A stretch of 64,000 bases of DNA from an uncultured Bacteroidales bacterium (GTDB taxonomy: Bacteria > Bacteroidota > Bacteroidia > Bacteroidales > Muribaculaceae): the NCBI GenBank assembly GCA_902779125.1, contig CACZAC010000018.1:1-64000 (forward strand), given 5' to 3'. The notes below the pieces were generated by a model. It was not told the DNA's origin. It did not search any database and saw only the letters and a list, made by a program, of their open reading frames with translations. Made by a program: the position numbers and the translations under genes. Shown here one piece after another: positions 42,184 to 51,873 of this stretch. Positions within the stretch are counted from its first letter, which is position 1. Each line of letters starts with the position of its first letter.

Positions 42184-43293
42184 CTACAACTCGGCTTCTT
42201 TAAGTTTCTCGGCATTCTCGGCAACAATCAGGTGGTCGATGCAGTCCTGGATATCACCGTCCATAAAAGCCGGCAGGTTGTAGATGGTATAGCCAATACG
42301 GTGGTCGGTGATGCGTCCCTGCGGATAGTTATAAGTACGGATTTTGGCCGAGCGGTCACCTGTGGAAACCAGAGTCTTGCGGCGCGAGGCAATATCATCC
42401 ATATACTTCTGGTGCTCATGGTCATAGATGAAGGTGCGCAGGCGTGCCAAAGCCCTCTCTTTGTTCTTGGGCTGGTCACGGGTTTCGGTACACTCGATAA
42501 GGATTTCCTGCTGCTCACCTGTATTGGGATTGGTCCACATGTAACGCAGACGAACACCACTGTTCACCTTGTTCACATTCTGTCCACCTGCGCCGCCGCT
42601 ACGGAACGTGTCCCACTTGATTTCACCCTCGTTGATGTGCACGTCAAACGGCTCGGCCTCGGGTAGCACAGCCACACTGGCTGCACTGGTGTGTACACGG
42701 CCCTGAGTCTCGGTGACGGGCACGCGCTGCACGCGGTGAACACCCGATTCATATTTCAAAGTGCCATAGACGTTATCGCCAGTGATACTGAATACCACTT
42801 CCTTGAAGCCACCAACAGCACCCTCGCTGCAACTCGACATCTGCACGTTCCAACCCTTGGTCTCACAATAGCGGGTGTACATGCGCGCCAGGTCTCCGGC
42901 AAACAAGGCAGCCTCGTCGCCACCCGTGCCGCCACGAATCTCGAGTACGACATTCTTGCTGTCCTCGGGATCCTCGGGGATGAGCAGGAGCTTGATTTCT
43001 TCCTCCAATTTGGGGATAGCGGCCTGATTGGCGTCAATCTCCTCGCGCGCCATAGCCCTCAAGTCCTCATCGGTCTCGGTGTCTAGCACGGCCTTGGCTT
43101 GCTCAATATCCTCCAACATCCTACGGTAACGGTGAGTGGCATTGAGCAGCGTTTCAAGGCTCTTATACTCCTTGGTCAACTTGACATATCGTTTCTGGTC
43201 GGCAATGACATTGGGGTCTGTAATGAGTGTGCCGATTTCCTCAAATCGGGCATCGAGACCATCCAAGCGTTGCAATAAAGTGTTTTCTGCCAT
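42184..43293 (-). CDS. prfA: Peptide chain release factor 1
   Basis: 369 residues from ATG 43293; the longer ATG at 43317 overlaps the -7 box. The catalytic GGQ is in SGGAGGQNVNKV. The stop-codon recognition region contains PVTETQGRVHTSAASV, with PVT matching the PxT motif of RF1. It releases peptides at UAA and UAG. It is first in an eight-gene minus-strand run reaching the ABC importer. Confidence 0.95.
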   Translation of the reverse strand: MAENTLLQRLDGLDARFEEIGTLITDPNVIADQKRYVKLTKEYKSLETLLNATHRYRRMLEDIEQAKAVLDTETDEDLRAMAREEIDANQAAIPKLEEEIKLLLIPEDPEDSKNVVLEIRGGTGGDEAALFAGDLARMYTRYCETKGWNVQMSSCSEGAVGGFKEVVFSITGDNVYGTLKYESGVHRVQRVPVTETQGRVHTSAASVAVLPEAEPFDVHINEGEIKWDTFRSGGAGGQNVNKVNSGVRLRYMWTNPNTGEQQEILIECTETRDQPKNKERALARLRTFIYDHEHQKYMDDIASRRKTLVSTGDRSAKIRTYNYPQGRITDHRIGYTIYNLPAFMDGDIQDCIDHLIVAENAEKLKEAEL

Positions 43294-43313
43294 AATATCG
43301 TTCAATTCTAGGC

Positions 43314-43322
43314 ACAAAGGTA
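43314..43322 (-). promoter_or_regulatory. Promoter -7 box for prfA run
   Basis: Minus-strand TACCTTTGT, 20 bp upstream of ATG 43293; it decides the prfA start. Confidence 0.6.
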
Positions 43323-43332
43323 GTATAAAGTT

Positions 43333-43360
43333 GTCAGTTTTCAGTTGTCAGTTTTCAGTT
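43333..43360 (-). repeat. Heptamer tandem repeat (AACTGAM)x4
   Basis: Four 7-bp units alternating AACTGAA and AACTGAC on the minus strand lie between the prfA promoter and the end of the metallophosphoesterase gene. The same family occurs at 54953-54980. Confidence 0.7.
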
Positions 43361-43368
43361 TTTTACGA

Positions 43369-44745
43369 TTACCGCTTCATCCTCTCGGGGTGGCGGTTAA
43401 CGTATTCCTGGATGCGGTTGGCGAATTTCTGGTCCTTTTTGTTGTTGGGATCAGGGGTGAATTCCATATATTCGGGAATGTCCTTGCCCAGGTCGGTCAC
43501 CAGATGCGCTTTCACAGGCGAGACGACAACAATCAGCGAGTCGTAGAGCGCATGGGTGTTAGCGTCATAGGTGGCCATCGCCAAGGTATCACCGCTGGTG
43601 CTCACCGTCTGGTAATAGCGGCTTGAGATGCCGAACTTGTCAAAGCGGTCGTCAAAACGGATGCGGTAATTCTTTGGCGAACAATGGCTGACGGTGTAAA
43701 CGGGCACGGCTGGAGCTCCGTTTTTATAGACGCCACCAATCATGCGGGCATAGGCATGTTCGTGACCCTGCAGCACAAGGTCGACACCATACTGACGCAC
43801 CAGGTCGTCAAACATCCAGCGCTGAATCAGGTTATTGTTCTTTTTCTTGATGGAATAGAGCGGATGATGCAGGACAAGTATCTTCCATTTCGCATTGCTT
43901 TGTTCAAGTTGTGTTTTCAGCCACTCGCGCTGGGTCCACAGGTGGAAGAACTCGCGGTTGCTGTCCAGTACAAATAACTGGGCGTCTCCATATTTCAGAG
44001 TATAGACCATGTTGTCATCGACCTTGGAGTCCAGGAAATAGGAGAAGACAAGCGGGAAGCGACGTTCCAATCGGCGGATGACGCCCTTGAAGTAATCGTG
44101 GTTGCCCGTGACATTGAGAATCGGCATCGATTGGCCAATACTATCCAAGTCGCGGAATGTCTCGGCCCAATACTGGTTGGCGGGGCGCTCGGTCAAGTCG
44201 CCGCCGCACACGAGGAACTCTGCCTCGGGATGATGCGCCCATGCCTCCATCAACAACCGGTTGGTGATACCACCAATGGTATCTTGCACATCGCCAACAA
44301 AGAGGAACGAGAAACGGTCGCGGTTTGGAGCATAAGTGCGGAAGCCAAACCACGGGGATGGCGCTTCTCCCGTAACAGCGCGATAACGGTAATGCCTATC
44401 GGGCTTCAACTGGCGCAGACGAGCCACATAATAGGCTGCCTTGCCCTTGCGCGAGGCAAACACCTCGCCCTGAGCCTCGATGCGAGCAGTATCGCTGTCT
44501 TCAAGGCATACCAACTCTAATGAAGAAGGCTGCAGCACAGAATCGCACTGCCAACTGACGTTGCGCGACATCTCGTCCTCATCACCGAAGGTAAGCAGGA
44601 CATGTCCTGGCGTATGGAGAGGCGCAACAGCCATTTCCTCGGGATTATAGAACCACACATGCCACCTTGTTGCAACCCAAACAGTCAATGTTAACAGGAG
44701 CAACAAGGCTACTATGGTCTTGATTTTTCTTTTACCGGATTTCAT
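43369..44745 (-). CDS. Secreted metallophosphoesterase (purple-acid-phosphatase-like)
   Basis: 458 residues. An N-terminal membrane anchor/signal (about 8-27) is followed by a beta-sandwich domain (about 35-135) and a calcineurin-like catalytic domain. Metal-ligand motifs in order are FVGDVQD, CGGDLTE, VTGNHDY, LVLHHPLY and LQGHEHAYAR. This is the layout of purple acid phosphatases, acting on phosphate esters outside the cytoplasm. A -7 box ends only 8 bp before the start codon. Confidence 0.9.
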   Translation of the reverse strand: MKSGKRKIKTIVALLLLLTLTVWVATRWHVWFYNPEEMAVAPLHTPGHVLLTFGDEDEMSRNVSWQCDSVLQPSSLELVCLEDSDTARIEAQGEVFASRKGKAAYYVARLRQLKPDRHYRYRAVTGEAPSPWFGFRTYAPNRDRFSFLFVGDVQDTIGGITNRLLMEAWAHHPEAEFLVCGGDLTERPANQYWAETFRDLDSIGQSMPILNVTGNHDYFKGVIRRLERRFPLVFSYFLDSKVDDNMVYTLKYGDAQLFVLDSNREFFHLWTQREWLKTQLEQSNAKWKILVLHHPLYSIKKKNNNLIQRWMFDDLVRQYGVDLVLQGHEHAYARMIGGVYKNGAPAVPVYTVSHCSPKNYRIRFDDRFDKFGISSRYYQTVSTSGDTLAMATYDANTHALYDSLIVVVSPVKAHLVTDLGKDIPEYMEFTPDPNNKKDQKFANRIQEYVNRHPERMKR

Positions 44746-44752
44746 AATGAGT

Positions 44753-44761
44753 GCAAAGTTA
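44753..44761 (-). promoter_or_regulatory. Promoter -7 box for metallophosphoesterase gene
   Basis: Minus-strand TAACTTTGC; the distance to the ATG leaves a leader of only a few bases. Confidence 0.5.
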
Positions 44762-44772
44762 GGGAAAGTCCC

Positions 44773-44800
44773 TTAGAGACGCAAGATTTTGTGTCTCTAC
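44773..44800. repeat. Dispersed palindrome, copy 1
   Basis: AGAGAC.CAAGATTTTG.GTCTCT with 9-bp arms. Its reverse complement matches 61813-61840 except at a few central bases. It lies between two divergent genes and overlaps no CDS. Confidence 0.75.
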
Positions 44801-44824
44801 AAAGCGAAACTGATGACTTTTTAC

Positions 44825-44833
44825 TAATTTTGT
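44825..44833 (+). promoter_or_regulatory. Promoter -7 box next to GTG start
   Basis: TAATTTTGT ends 3 bp before the GTG at 44837, suggesting a leaderless transcript or a start further in. Confidence 0.4.
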
Positions 44834-44836
44834 GCC

Positions 44837-46822
44837 GTGAAACGACGTTTTTCAATATCCGATATACCCCTCATTGCCGTGATGTGGGACCTAGTGGTGG
44901 CTTATATAGCCTACACTCTGTGCCGTGGCGTTTTTCTGATTCTCAACTGGTCACTGTATGCTGGTACGCTGACGTTGGGGCACGGCATGAAATTGTTCGG
45001 TGCCGGACTGTTATTTGACACCCCAGCCATTCTTTATACCAACGCCATCATCATGGTGATGTTCCTATTGCCTCTACATTGGAAGGAACGTCCTGTGTAT
45101 TACCGTGTGGCACGTTGGATTTATACCATCGTAAACAGCATTGCCGTGTATATGAACCTGATGGACTGTGTCTATTTTCCGTTCACAGGCAAGCGCACTA
45201 CGACATCGGTGTTTGCCGAGTTCAGCAACGAGAGCACAGGCGAAATGCTGAAAATCTTCGGCGGGCAGTTCTTGAGCCATTGGTACCTGGTGCTGCTGGC
45301 GGTTTTGGTCACCTGGGCATTCTGGAAATTGTTCCGACCTATTCCGAAATCGGTTGAGCGCCCAACCCACAAGCCACAATACTACACCATCCAGGTCATC
45401 TCGCTTTTTGTGACCGTTCCCCTGTGTATCGCTGCCATTCGCGGCGGCGTCACCAAGTCAACGCGCCCCATCACCATCAGCAATGCCAATCAGTATGTCA
45501 ACCGTCCAGCCGAGACGGGAATCGTGCTGAACACGCCGTTCTCCATTTTCAGGACACTGAAGAAGACGCCTTTTGTCGTTCCTAACTATATGAGCGACGA
45601 GGAGGCTTTGGCTATCTATACCCCACTCCATCAGCCCAATGACAGTGCTGCCTTTACCCCCCGCAATGTCGTGGTGCTTATTCTGGAGAGTTTCAGCAAG
45701 CAACACATCGGCTTCTATAACAAGACCTTGCGCAACGGCACCTATCACGGCTTCACGCCATTTTTGGACTCGCTCATCACTGATGGGGCGATGACCTACC
45801 GCTATTCCTATGCCAACGGGCGCAAGAGCATCGAGGGCATGCCTTCAGTATTATCGTCGCTGCCCAACTTCGTCGAACCGCTGTTCCTCACCCCTGCCTC
45901 GCTCAATGTCATGTCGGGCTTGGCACGGGAATTGGGTGAAAATAAGGGTTACACTACCGCTTTCTTCCACGGGGCGCAGAACAGTTCAATGGGATTTCAC
46001 GCCTTTGCCCGCGCTACGGGATTCCAACGCTATTACGGCCGTGAGGAGTACAATGCTGACCCCAACTTCCATGGTGACGATGATTTTGACGGCACATGGG
46101 CCATCTGGGATGAGGAGTTTTTCCAATTCTATGCCCAGCAGATGAGCATAATGAAAGAGCCGTTCATGACCGCCTTATTCAGTGCGTCTTCACACGACCC
46201 GTTTGTCGTTCCTGAGAAATACAAAGGACGTTTCCCACAAGGAGAGAGCCCCCTTCAGGAGTGCATCGCTTATACCGACTACGCCTTGAAGCGTTTCTTT
46301 GAAGAAGCGAGCAAGCAACCGTGGTTCAAGAACACGCTGTTTGTCATCACTGCCGACCATGTGAGCCAGCAGATTGACCCCTTCTATTGCACGACGCTGG
46401 GTAACTATTGTGTACCCATCATCCTCTATGCCCCGGGGGACCCGTCATTGCATGGTTATGACGAGCAACAGGTGGTGGAACAGATTGACATCATGCCCAC
46501 GGTACTCGGTTACCTGCACTATGACAAACCCTATATCGCCTTCGGGCGCGATATGATAAGCGGTCAAGCTAACGACGGTTTTGCCCTGCACTGGTTACCC
46601 GAGTCCAGCAGCTATGAATACGTCTGGGGGGACTATGCCCTGCAATTTGATGGGAAAGAAGTAACGTCGGCTTACGCTTTCCGCACCGATTCCACGTTCT
46701 CCCACAATGTGTTAGGCACAATACCGCCCGCCACACGCAATCGCATGGAGCGCCACATGAAGTCATTCATCCAGCAATACATGCAGCGCATGACCACCGA
46801 CCAACTGGTGATTAAGAATTAG
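44837..46822 (+). CDS. LtaS-like sulfatase-family phosphoglycerol/phosphoethanolamine transferase
   Basis: 661 residues from GTG 44837; ATG 44882 is the next candidate but would remove the basic N-terminus. Five membrane segments lie within the first 220 residues. The periplasmic sulfatase-fold domain shows VVVLILESFSKQHIGFYN (metal site), SYANGRKSIEGMPSV (nucleophile region, Ser or Thr) and FVITADHVSQQ. Family members transfer glycerol-phosphate or related head groups to surface glycans or lipids. The acceptor is unknown. It is unrelated in context to the EptA-like enzyme at 27.9 kb. Confidence 0.85.
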   Translation: MKRRFSISDIPLIAVMWDLVVAYIAYTLCRGVFLILNWSLYAGTLTLGHGMKLFGAGLLFDTPAILYTNAIIMVMFLLPLHWKERPVYYRVARWIYTIVNSIAVYMNLMDCVYFPFTGKRTTTSVFAEFSNESTGEMLKIFGGQFLSHWYLVLLAVLVTWAFWKLFRPIPKSVERPTHKPQYYTIQVISLFVTVPLCIAAIRGGVTKSTRPITISNANQYVNRPAETGIVLNTPFSIFRTLKKTPFVVPNYMSDEEALAIYTPLHQPNDSAAFTPRNVVVLILESFSKQHIGFYNKTLRNGTYHGFTPFLDSLITDGAMTYRYSYANGRKSIEGMPSVLSSLPNFVEPLFLTPASLNVMSGLARELGENKGYTTAFFHGAQNSSMGFHAFARATGFQRYYGREEYNADPNFHGDDDFDGTWAIWDEEFFQFYAQQMSIMKEPFMTALFSASSHDPFVVPEKYKGRFPQGESPLQECIAYTDYALKRFFEEASKQPWFKNTLFVITADHVSQQIDPFYCTTLGNYCVPIILYAPGDPSLHGYDEQQVVEQIDIMPTVLGYLHYDKPYIAFGRDMISGQANDGFALHWLPESSSYEYVWGDYALQFDGKEVTSAYAFRTDSTFSHNVLGTIPPATRNRMERHMKSFIQQYMQRMTTDQLVIKN

Positions 46823-46850
46823 AAAAACGTTAATACCAAATTCAAGAGAT

Positions 46851-49120
46851 ATGATGTACAAGACAAGTATGAACATTGTGTTGATGGTTTTACCCATCAT
46901 GTGCATCGCTGTATTGTTGGCGGGCTGCAAAAAGTCGGCCAATATCGAGCAGCGCGTTGATGAACTGTACAATAAGATGTCGCAAGAAGAACGCATCGCC
47001 CAGTTGAAAAGCATGTACATGGACGAGTTGTTCAATGAGCAAGGACAACTGGATACGATTAAATGGCCGCTGTCCAAGACTGGCTGATTCATCATACCCC
47101 CAACGGAATACCGGCACTATGCCATGAGGAAGCCCTGACGGGCATTAACACCATGGGAGCAACAATCTATCCGCAACAGATAGGACAAGCATGCTCGTTC
47201 AACACGCAATTGGCCGAACTCAAGACCCGTCAAACTGGTACAGCCATGAGAAAAATGGGTGCTGTTCTTGCCCTCTCGCCAATGGTCGATGTGTGCCGTA
47301 CTCCCAGTTTCAATCGTCTTGAGGAATCCTATGGTGAGGATGCTTATCTGTCGGCTGCGATGGGAACGGCTTTTGTCAAGGGTATGCAGCAAGGCGACCT
47401 CAAGAAAGGTGTAGGAGCTTGTACCAAGCATTACCTAGGATATGGCGGTGGTGGCGATGCCGACGAGAAGGAACTTATGGAAGAGATACTGTTACCTCAT
47501 GAGGCTATCATCCGACTTGCGGGCAGCCACGTAATCATGCCGGGCTATCATGCCGTTCATGGAGTCAATTGTGTAGCTAATGCCGAGATTTTGCAGGATA
47601 TCTTGCACGGTTATCTCGTTTTTGATGGCATGGTGGTGAGCGATTATGGCTCTATCGATCAGATTCCAGAACTCACCGACCCCGTCCAAAAGGCCGCGAC
47701 AGCCATAAATGCGGGCAATGATGTGGACTTCCCCACCGGCAACTGCTACCAGTACTTACAACAAGCTATTAATCAAGGCCTTGTGAGCCCAGACACCCTT
47801 GAACGGGCTGTAAAAAACGTGTTGCGCCACAAGATGCGTGCCGGTCTGTTTGATAAGAACCCATACCTTTACAGCAAGGAGCAGATTACACTCGATACGC
47901 CAGAGGAGCGACAAACAGCCTATGATATCGCTACCCAGTCGGTGGTTCTACTGGAGAATAACGGCATCCTGCCGCTCAAGGACGCAAAGAACATACTCTT
48001 GACAGGTCCCAATGCCAACACCATGTGGGCCATGTGTGGCGATTACTCCTTCCCGGCCATGTCCTATTTCTGGAAAAAGATGGAAAGCGGTTACGAGCAT
48101 CCTCATATCGTGACCTTGCTTGAGGGTATGCAGGACCACAAGGCAGAGGGCGTGAATATCCTTTATTCACGCGGCTGCGACTGGACCGAAGAAGTCGAAA
48201 CCAAATATGACAAGAATGGCGACCCGCGTTCATGGGAATACGGACTGCTGCACCGCAAGGTGGACGCAGGGGAAACCGCCGATAAGGCTGAAGCGTTGGA
48301 TATGGCACGACGTAGTGATGTCATCGTGGCTGCCGTCGGCGAGAACGTGATGCTTTGTGGCGAGAATCGCGACCGTCAAGGCCTTAGATTGCCTGGCCTC
48401 CAGCAACAATTTGTCGAGGAACTGCTGGCCACAGGAAAGCCAGTCGTACTTGTTGTGTTCGGTGGTCGCGCTCAAGTCATCTCGGACATCGCCGACCGTT
48501 GCGCTGCCGTCATTCAAGCATGGTATCCGGGTGAAGAAGGCGGTCATGCAGTGGCCGACATCCTATACGGGAAGGTCTCTCCCTCAGGTAAGCTGTCTGT
48601 CAGTTATCCCAAAACAGAGGTCTATGAGCCATTGTGCTACAACTATAGTGATAAACCCGATCCTCGCGTACAGTGGCCCTTCGGCTACGGTTTGAGCTAT
48701 ACCACATTTGAATACAGCGACCTGAAGATCGAAGGTGATTTCTCAACGGCCTCTCCGAGCGTCAACCTTTCGTTTGTGGTTAATAACACTGGAAAAATGG
48801 CTGCAGATGAAATCGCACAGGTCTATCTTTCCCCCACCAGCAGCAATCAGCCCCTTCGCCCGATTCAATTACAGGGTTTTGCCCGTGTGTCGCTCAATCC
48901 CGGCGAGAGCAAGACCGTCAAAATAAAGATTTATACCGAACAGTTCGGCTACTACAGCCACGAAGGCCAACGCCAGTGGAATATCGCCCCAGGCTCATAC
49001 ATTGTGAAAGTTGGAGCTTCGTCGGCCGATATCAGGCTGCAACAAACTGTTGCCCTGAATGGCGAGCCCGTCACCAAACCGCTAAGAGAGCATTACTTCT
49101 CGGAAACGATTATTGATTAA
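46851..49120 (+). pseudogene. Glycoside hydrolase family 3 gene broken by frameshift and apparent deletion
   Basis: Frame 1 (46851-47087) encodes a lipoprotein signal (lipobox LLAGC) and the family start QRVDELYNKMSQEERIAQL, then runs into a stop. Frame 2 resumes at AAVQDWL (about 47063) and encodes the GH3 N-domain, with nucleophile region VVSDYGS, the C-domain (VAAVGENVMLCGENRDRQGL) and an Fn3-like tail, ending at 49120. GH3 relatives of this subfamily carry roughly 25-30 residues between these two parts that are absent here, so bases appear to be missing. Without the signal the frame-2 product would stay in the cytoplasm. The intact enzyme would hydrolyse beta-glucosides or xylosides. Confidence 0.8.
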
Positions 49121-49219
49121 TAACCATCAGGTTAAGACATCATTGCGCAGGTTGTAATCAGTACCGCGCTAAAAATTGCAGATTGACCAGTCAATCAGAC
49201 CAGCATATAAATCCATAAA

Positions 49220-49262
49220 ATAACAAGAAACACAATGATTTATGATTTGTGTTTCTTGTTAT
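49220..49262. terminator. Bidirectional terminator
   Basis: 16-bp perfect stem (49220-49235 with 49247-49262), AT-rich flanks on both sides, between the convergent GH3 and serine hydrolase genes. Confidence 0.8.
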
Positions 49263-49284
49263 AATTGCTGTTCTGGTTGTTTTT

Positions 49285-50394
49285 TTATTGGAATCCTAAA
49301 ATGCTGTACACCTTGTTGACCATACCGAGGCGGTCGATGTCAGGACGGGTTGAGAAGAACAGGAAAATGACATCGCGCTCAGGAATCTTGCCGGCATAGA
49401 TGGTAAAGCCGCCGTTGTCGCCCAAGTGATAGACATGGGTGGGATGATTAGGCATGTCCTGAACGAAAAAGCCGTAGCCATAGCCCGTGTGAGGCTGGTA
49501 ACCGTACTCGGCATCGGCGGGAATCATTATCCAAGGATTGTAGGCCAGACGCTTGGTGGCTGCAGTCCACACCTTGTTATCCCGCAAGGCGCGTTCCCAA
49601 TTCACGAAATCGTTGATGGAACAATACAGGGCGCCATCGGCCTTAGTGCCAAAGAAACTCTCCTCGCCATAGTCATATTCCTGCCAAACGCCCTTGCCGT
49701 CACGCACATAGCCATGAGCCAAACAGGCAATGTTACGGTCGGGCTCAAAATAACGGCAAGTCGTCATTCCGGCTTTGTCAAAGACATTCTTCTGCATATA
49801 GGTCTCAAAGGGAATACCTGTAGCGCGCTCGACAATCTGGTAAATGAGTTGGAACGTCGGGTTGATGTACTCGTATTGTGTACCGGGCTGGAAATTCAAG
49901 TGATTGAGCGTGCGCATGTACTGCACCGAAGTAACGTCGTTGCTATAGAGCACAAAGTTGCGGTCGTTGCGGGGGCGCGCATCAGGGATGCCCGAGGTGT
50001 GGCTCATGATATGATGCAGGGTGATGTCCTTGAAGAAGGGTGCCTGGAACTCAGGGAAAAACTTCGACAACGGGTCGTTGAGCGACAGCACCCCCTGCTC
50101 GGCAAGTTGGAGCAATGCAACTGCCGAGAACTGCTTGGACACCGAAGCGATGCAAAAGTTGGTGGCAAACGTCACAGGGGCTTTGGTCACCATATCGGCC
50201 AAACCGAAGCAACGGCTGTAGAGCGTGTCATTGCCCTGCATGATTAACACGGCAGCGCCAGGCTCGTTGGGGTTATTATACACTGCACCGAAAACCTCGT
50301 CGATGCGCTTGGTCACGTCATTTTTCATGTCAACAGCATGGGCGGAGGCAAAAATGGCCATCAACGCCACAATCATTAATATGGTCTTTTTCAT
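49285..50394 (-). CDS. Secreted class-C beta-lactamase-like serine hydrolase
   Basis: 369 residues from the ATG at 50394, giving signal MKKTILMIVALMAIFASAHA; ATG 50397 adds one Met. The catalytic Ser/Lys lie in ASVSKQF (SxxK), the Tyr motif in YEYINPT (YxN), and a late HLGDNGG replaces KTG. This family includes DD-peptidases, esterases and beta-lactamases. Resistance is not implied. A -7 box immediately upstream suggests a very short leader. Confidence 0.88.
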   Translation of the reverse strand: MKKTILMIVALMAIFASAHAVDMKNDVTKRIDEVFGAVYNNPNEPGAAVLIMQGNDTLYSRCFGLADMVTKAPVTFATNFCIASVSKQFSAVALLQLAEQGVLSLNDPLSKFFPEFQAPFFKDITLHHIMSHTSGIPDARPRNDRNFVLYSNDVTSVQYMRTLNHLNFQPGTQYEYINPTFQLIYQIVERATGIPFETYMQKNVFDKAGMTTCRYFEPDRNIACLAHGYVRDGKGVWQEYDYGEESFFGTKADGALYCSINDFVNWERALRDNKVWTAATKRLAYNPWIMIPADAEYGYQPHTGYGYGFFVQDMPNHPTHVYHLGDNGGFTIYAGKIPERDVIFLFFSTRPDIDRLGMVNKVYSILGFQ

Positions 50395-50401
50395 CATGGC
50401 C

Positions 50402-50410
50402 ACAAAGGTA
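50402..50410 (-). promoter_or_regulatory. Promoter -7 box for serine hydrolase gene
   Basis: Minus-strand TACCTTTGT, only 5-8 bp upstream of the ATG codons. Confidence 0.5.
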
Positions 50411-50489
50411 ATGCTTTTCTTTGACGTCAATGGCGTACAGTCACAAAAATCTATTCACCATTATCTATTAACAATTCTCTAAAATATTG

Positions 50490-50498
50490 TATCTTTGC
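50490..50498 (+). promoter_or_regulatory. Promoter -7 box for B3/B4 protein gene
   Basis: TATCTTTGC, exact consensus, 22 bp before ATG 50521. Confidence 0.6.
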
Positions 50499-50520
50499 AC
50501 CGATTTTTAAAACGATAGCA

Positions 50521-51195
50521 ATGATTCAAGTAAAGATAGACCCGAGGATACTGGAAGCGTGTCCTGAATGCCGCATCGGGCTCATCAGCGCGACCGTCGT
50601 CAACGAACCGACGTGCGACGAACTATGGGCAGAAATCGAAGCTGCAGCCGAGGACATCAAGCAACGCTACGAATTGCTGGAAATCAACCAGCGCCCCGCT
50701 ATTGCCGGTACGCGCCACCTCTATAAATCACTGGGCAAGGATCCCAGCCGTTACCGCGTGTCGAGCGAGGCACTGTGCCGACGCATCATCCGCGGTTTGG
50801 GCATCTATCGTCTGACCACACTCATCGATGTGGTCAACCTGGTATCCATTAAGAGCGGCTATGCCATCAGCGGACTTGACGGCGACCGCATCGAGGGCGA
50901 CACCCTCACCATGAGCGTGGGCACTGCCGATGACGTGTACAACGGCATCGGGCGTGGACTGCTCAACATCGAGGGCATGCCCGTCTATCGTGATGCCAAA
51001 GGTCCCATCGCTACCCCAACCAGCGACGAGGAACGCACCAAGTTCACCGAACAGACCGTCACCGCTCAAATCAACATCAACGCCTTTGCCCCCGAGATGC
51101 CGCTCGAGGAGGCTGTGGAATGGATGGCATCGCTGCTCAAGAAGTATGCTCATGCTGTCAATGTAGAAACCAAAATATATGACCCAAACAATTAA
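50521..51195 (+). CDS. B3/B4 domain protein (PheT-like tRNA-binding domain)
   Basis: 224 residues forming one B3/B4 domain, as in the beta subunit of phenylalanyl-tRNA synthetase. Motifs are GTRHLYKSLGKDPSRYRVSSEAL, IDVVNLVSIKSGYAISGLD and FTEQTVTAQININAF. Stand-alone members may edit or bind tRNAs; the exact role is unknown. It is followed after 12 bp by a threonylcarbamoyl-AMP synthase, which also acts on tRNA, suggesting a linked function. Confidence 0.85.
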   Translation: MIQVKIDPRILEACPECRIGLISATVVNEPTCDELWAEIEAAAEDIKQRYELLEINQRPAIAGTRHLYKSLGKDPSRYRVSSEALCRRIIRGLGIYRLTTLIDVVNLVSIKSGYAISGLDGDRIEGDTLTMSVGTADDVYNGIGRGLLNIEGMPVYRDAKGPIATPTSDEERTKFTEQTVTAQININAFAPEMPLEEAVEWMASLLKKYAHAVNVETKIYDPNN

Positions 51196-51207
51196 CACAA
51201 CATAATT

Positions 51208-51813
51208 ATGGAAGTATTACAGATTATTGAAAAAAACATCAATCAACGCTACATCGATCAGGTGGTCGAGACCCTCAAGGACGGCGGACTCATCATCTAC
51301 CCTACCGACACCGTGTATGCTCTGGGCTGTGACGCGCTCAACAACCAGGCCATCGAGCGCATTTGCTCCATGAAGGAGATGAAATCGGCCAAGACCAACC
51401 TGTCCATCATCTGTGACGACATCTCTCAAGTGGCACAGTTCGCCAAGTTTGACAACACCCAGTTCAGACTGATGAAGGCCAACCTGCCTGGTCCATTTAC
51501 TTTTATCTTCCCCGCCCTGTCGAAACTACCCAAGGCATTTAAGGGGCGCCGCACCGTGGGCATCCGTATCCCTGACAACGAGATTGCTTTGTCCATCGTC
51601 CGCACACTGGGTGGTCCCATCCTGACGACATCGGTGCCTGGAGATGACGAGGACTACCGTTGCGAACCTGGATTGATGGCCGAAGCCTTTGAGTCTCAAG
51701 TCGATATCGTCATCGATGCCGGTCGTGGCCAACTCATGCCCTCGACCATCGTGGACTGCACCGGCGGTGAACCAGAGATTACCCGTCAAGGCAAAGGAAA
51801 GCTTGTTAGTTAA
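51208..51813 (+). CDS. L-threonylcarbamoyladenylate synthase (Sua5/YrdC family)
   Basis: 201 residues with the YrdC fold: YPTDTVYALGCD, the KSAKTNLSII nucleotide-binding loop, PGPFTFIF and RIPDNEIAL. It makes threonylcarbamoyl-AMP from threonine, bicarbonate and ATP for t6A37 of tRNAs. The Sua5 C-terminal domain is absent, so it is of the short YrdC type. A heptamer repeat array begins within its stop codon. Confidence 0.92.
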   Translation: MEVLQIIEKNINQRYIDQVVETLKDGGLIIYPTDTVYALGCDALNNQAIERICSMKEMKSAKTNLSIICDDISQVAQFAKFDNTQFRLMKANLPGPFTFIFPALSKLPKAFKGRRTVGIRIPDNEIALSIVRTLGGPILTTSVPGDDEDYRCEPGLMAEAFESQVDIVIDAGRGQLMPSTIVDCTGGEPEITRQGKGKLVS

Positions 51814-51850
51814 TAGTTAATAGTTAACAGTTAACAGTTAACAGTTAATA
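51809..51850 (+). repeat. Heptamer tandem repeat (GTTAAYA)x6
   Basis: Six contiguous 7-bp units (two GTTAATA, three GTTAACA, one GTTAATA) begin at the end of the yrdC-like gene and end 24 bp before the thioredoxin gene. Confidence 0.85.
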
Positions 51851-51873
51851 ATTGATTTTTAATCGTTTAGAGA

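Noticed and set aside
49285-50394. Antibiotic resistance beta-lactamase
   Set aside because: Fold and SxxK/YxN motifs are shared by esterases and DD-peptidases; no KTG motif, and nothing points to drug hydrolysis.
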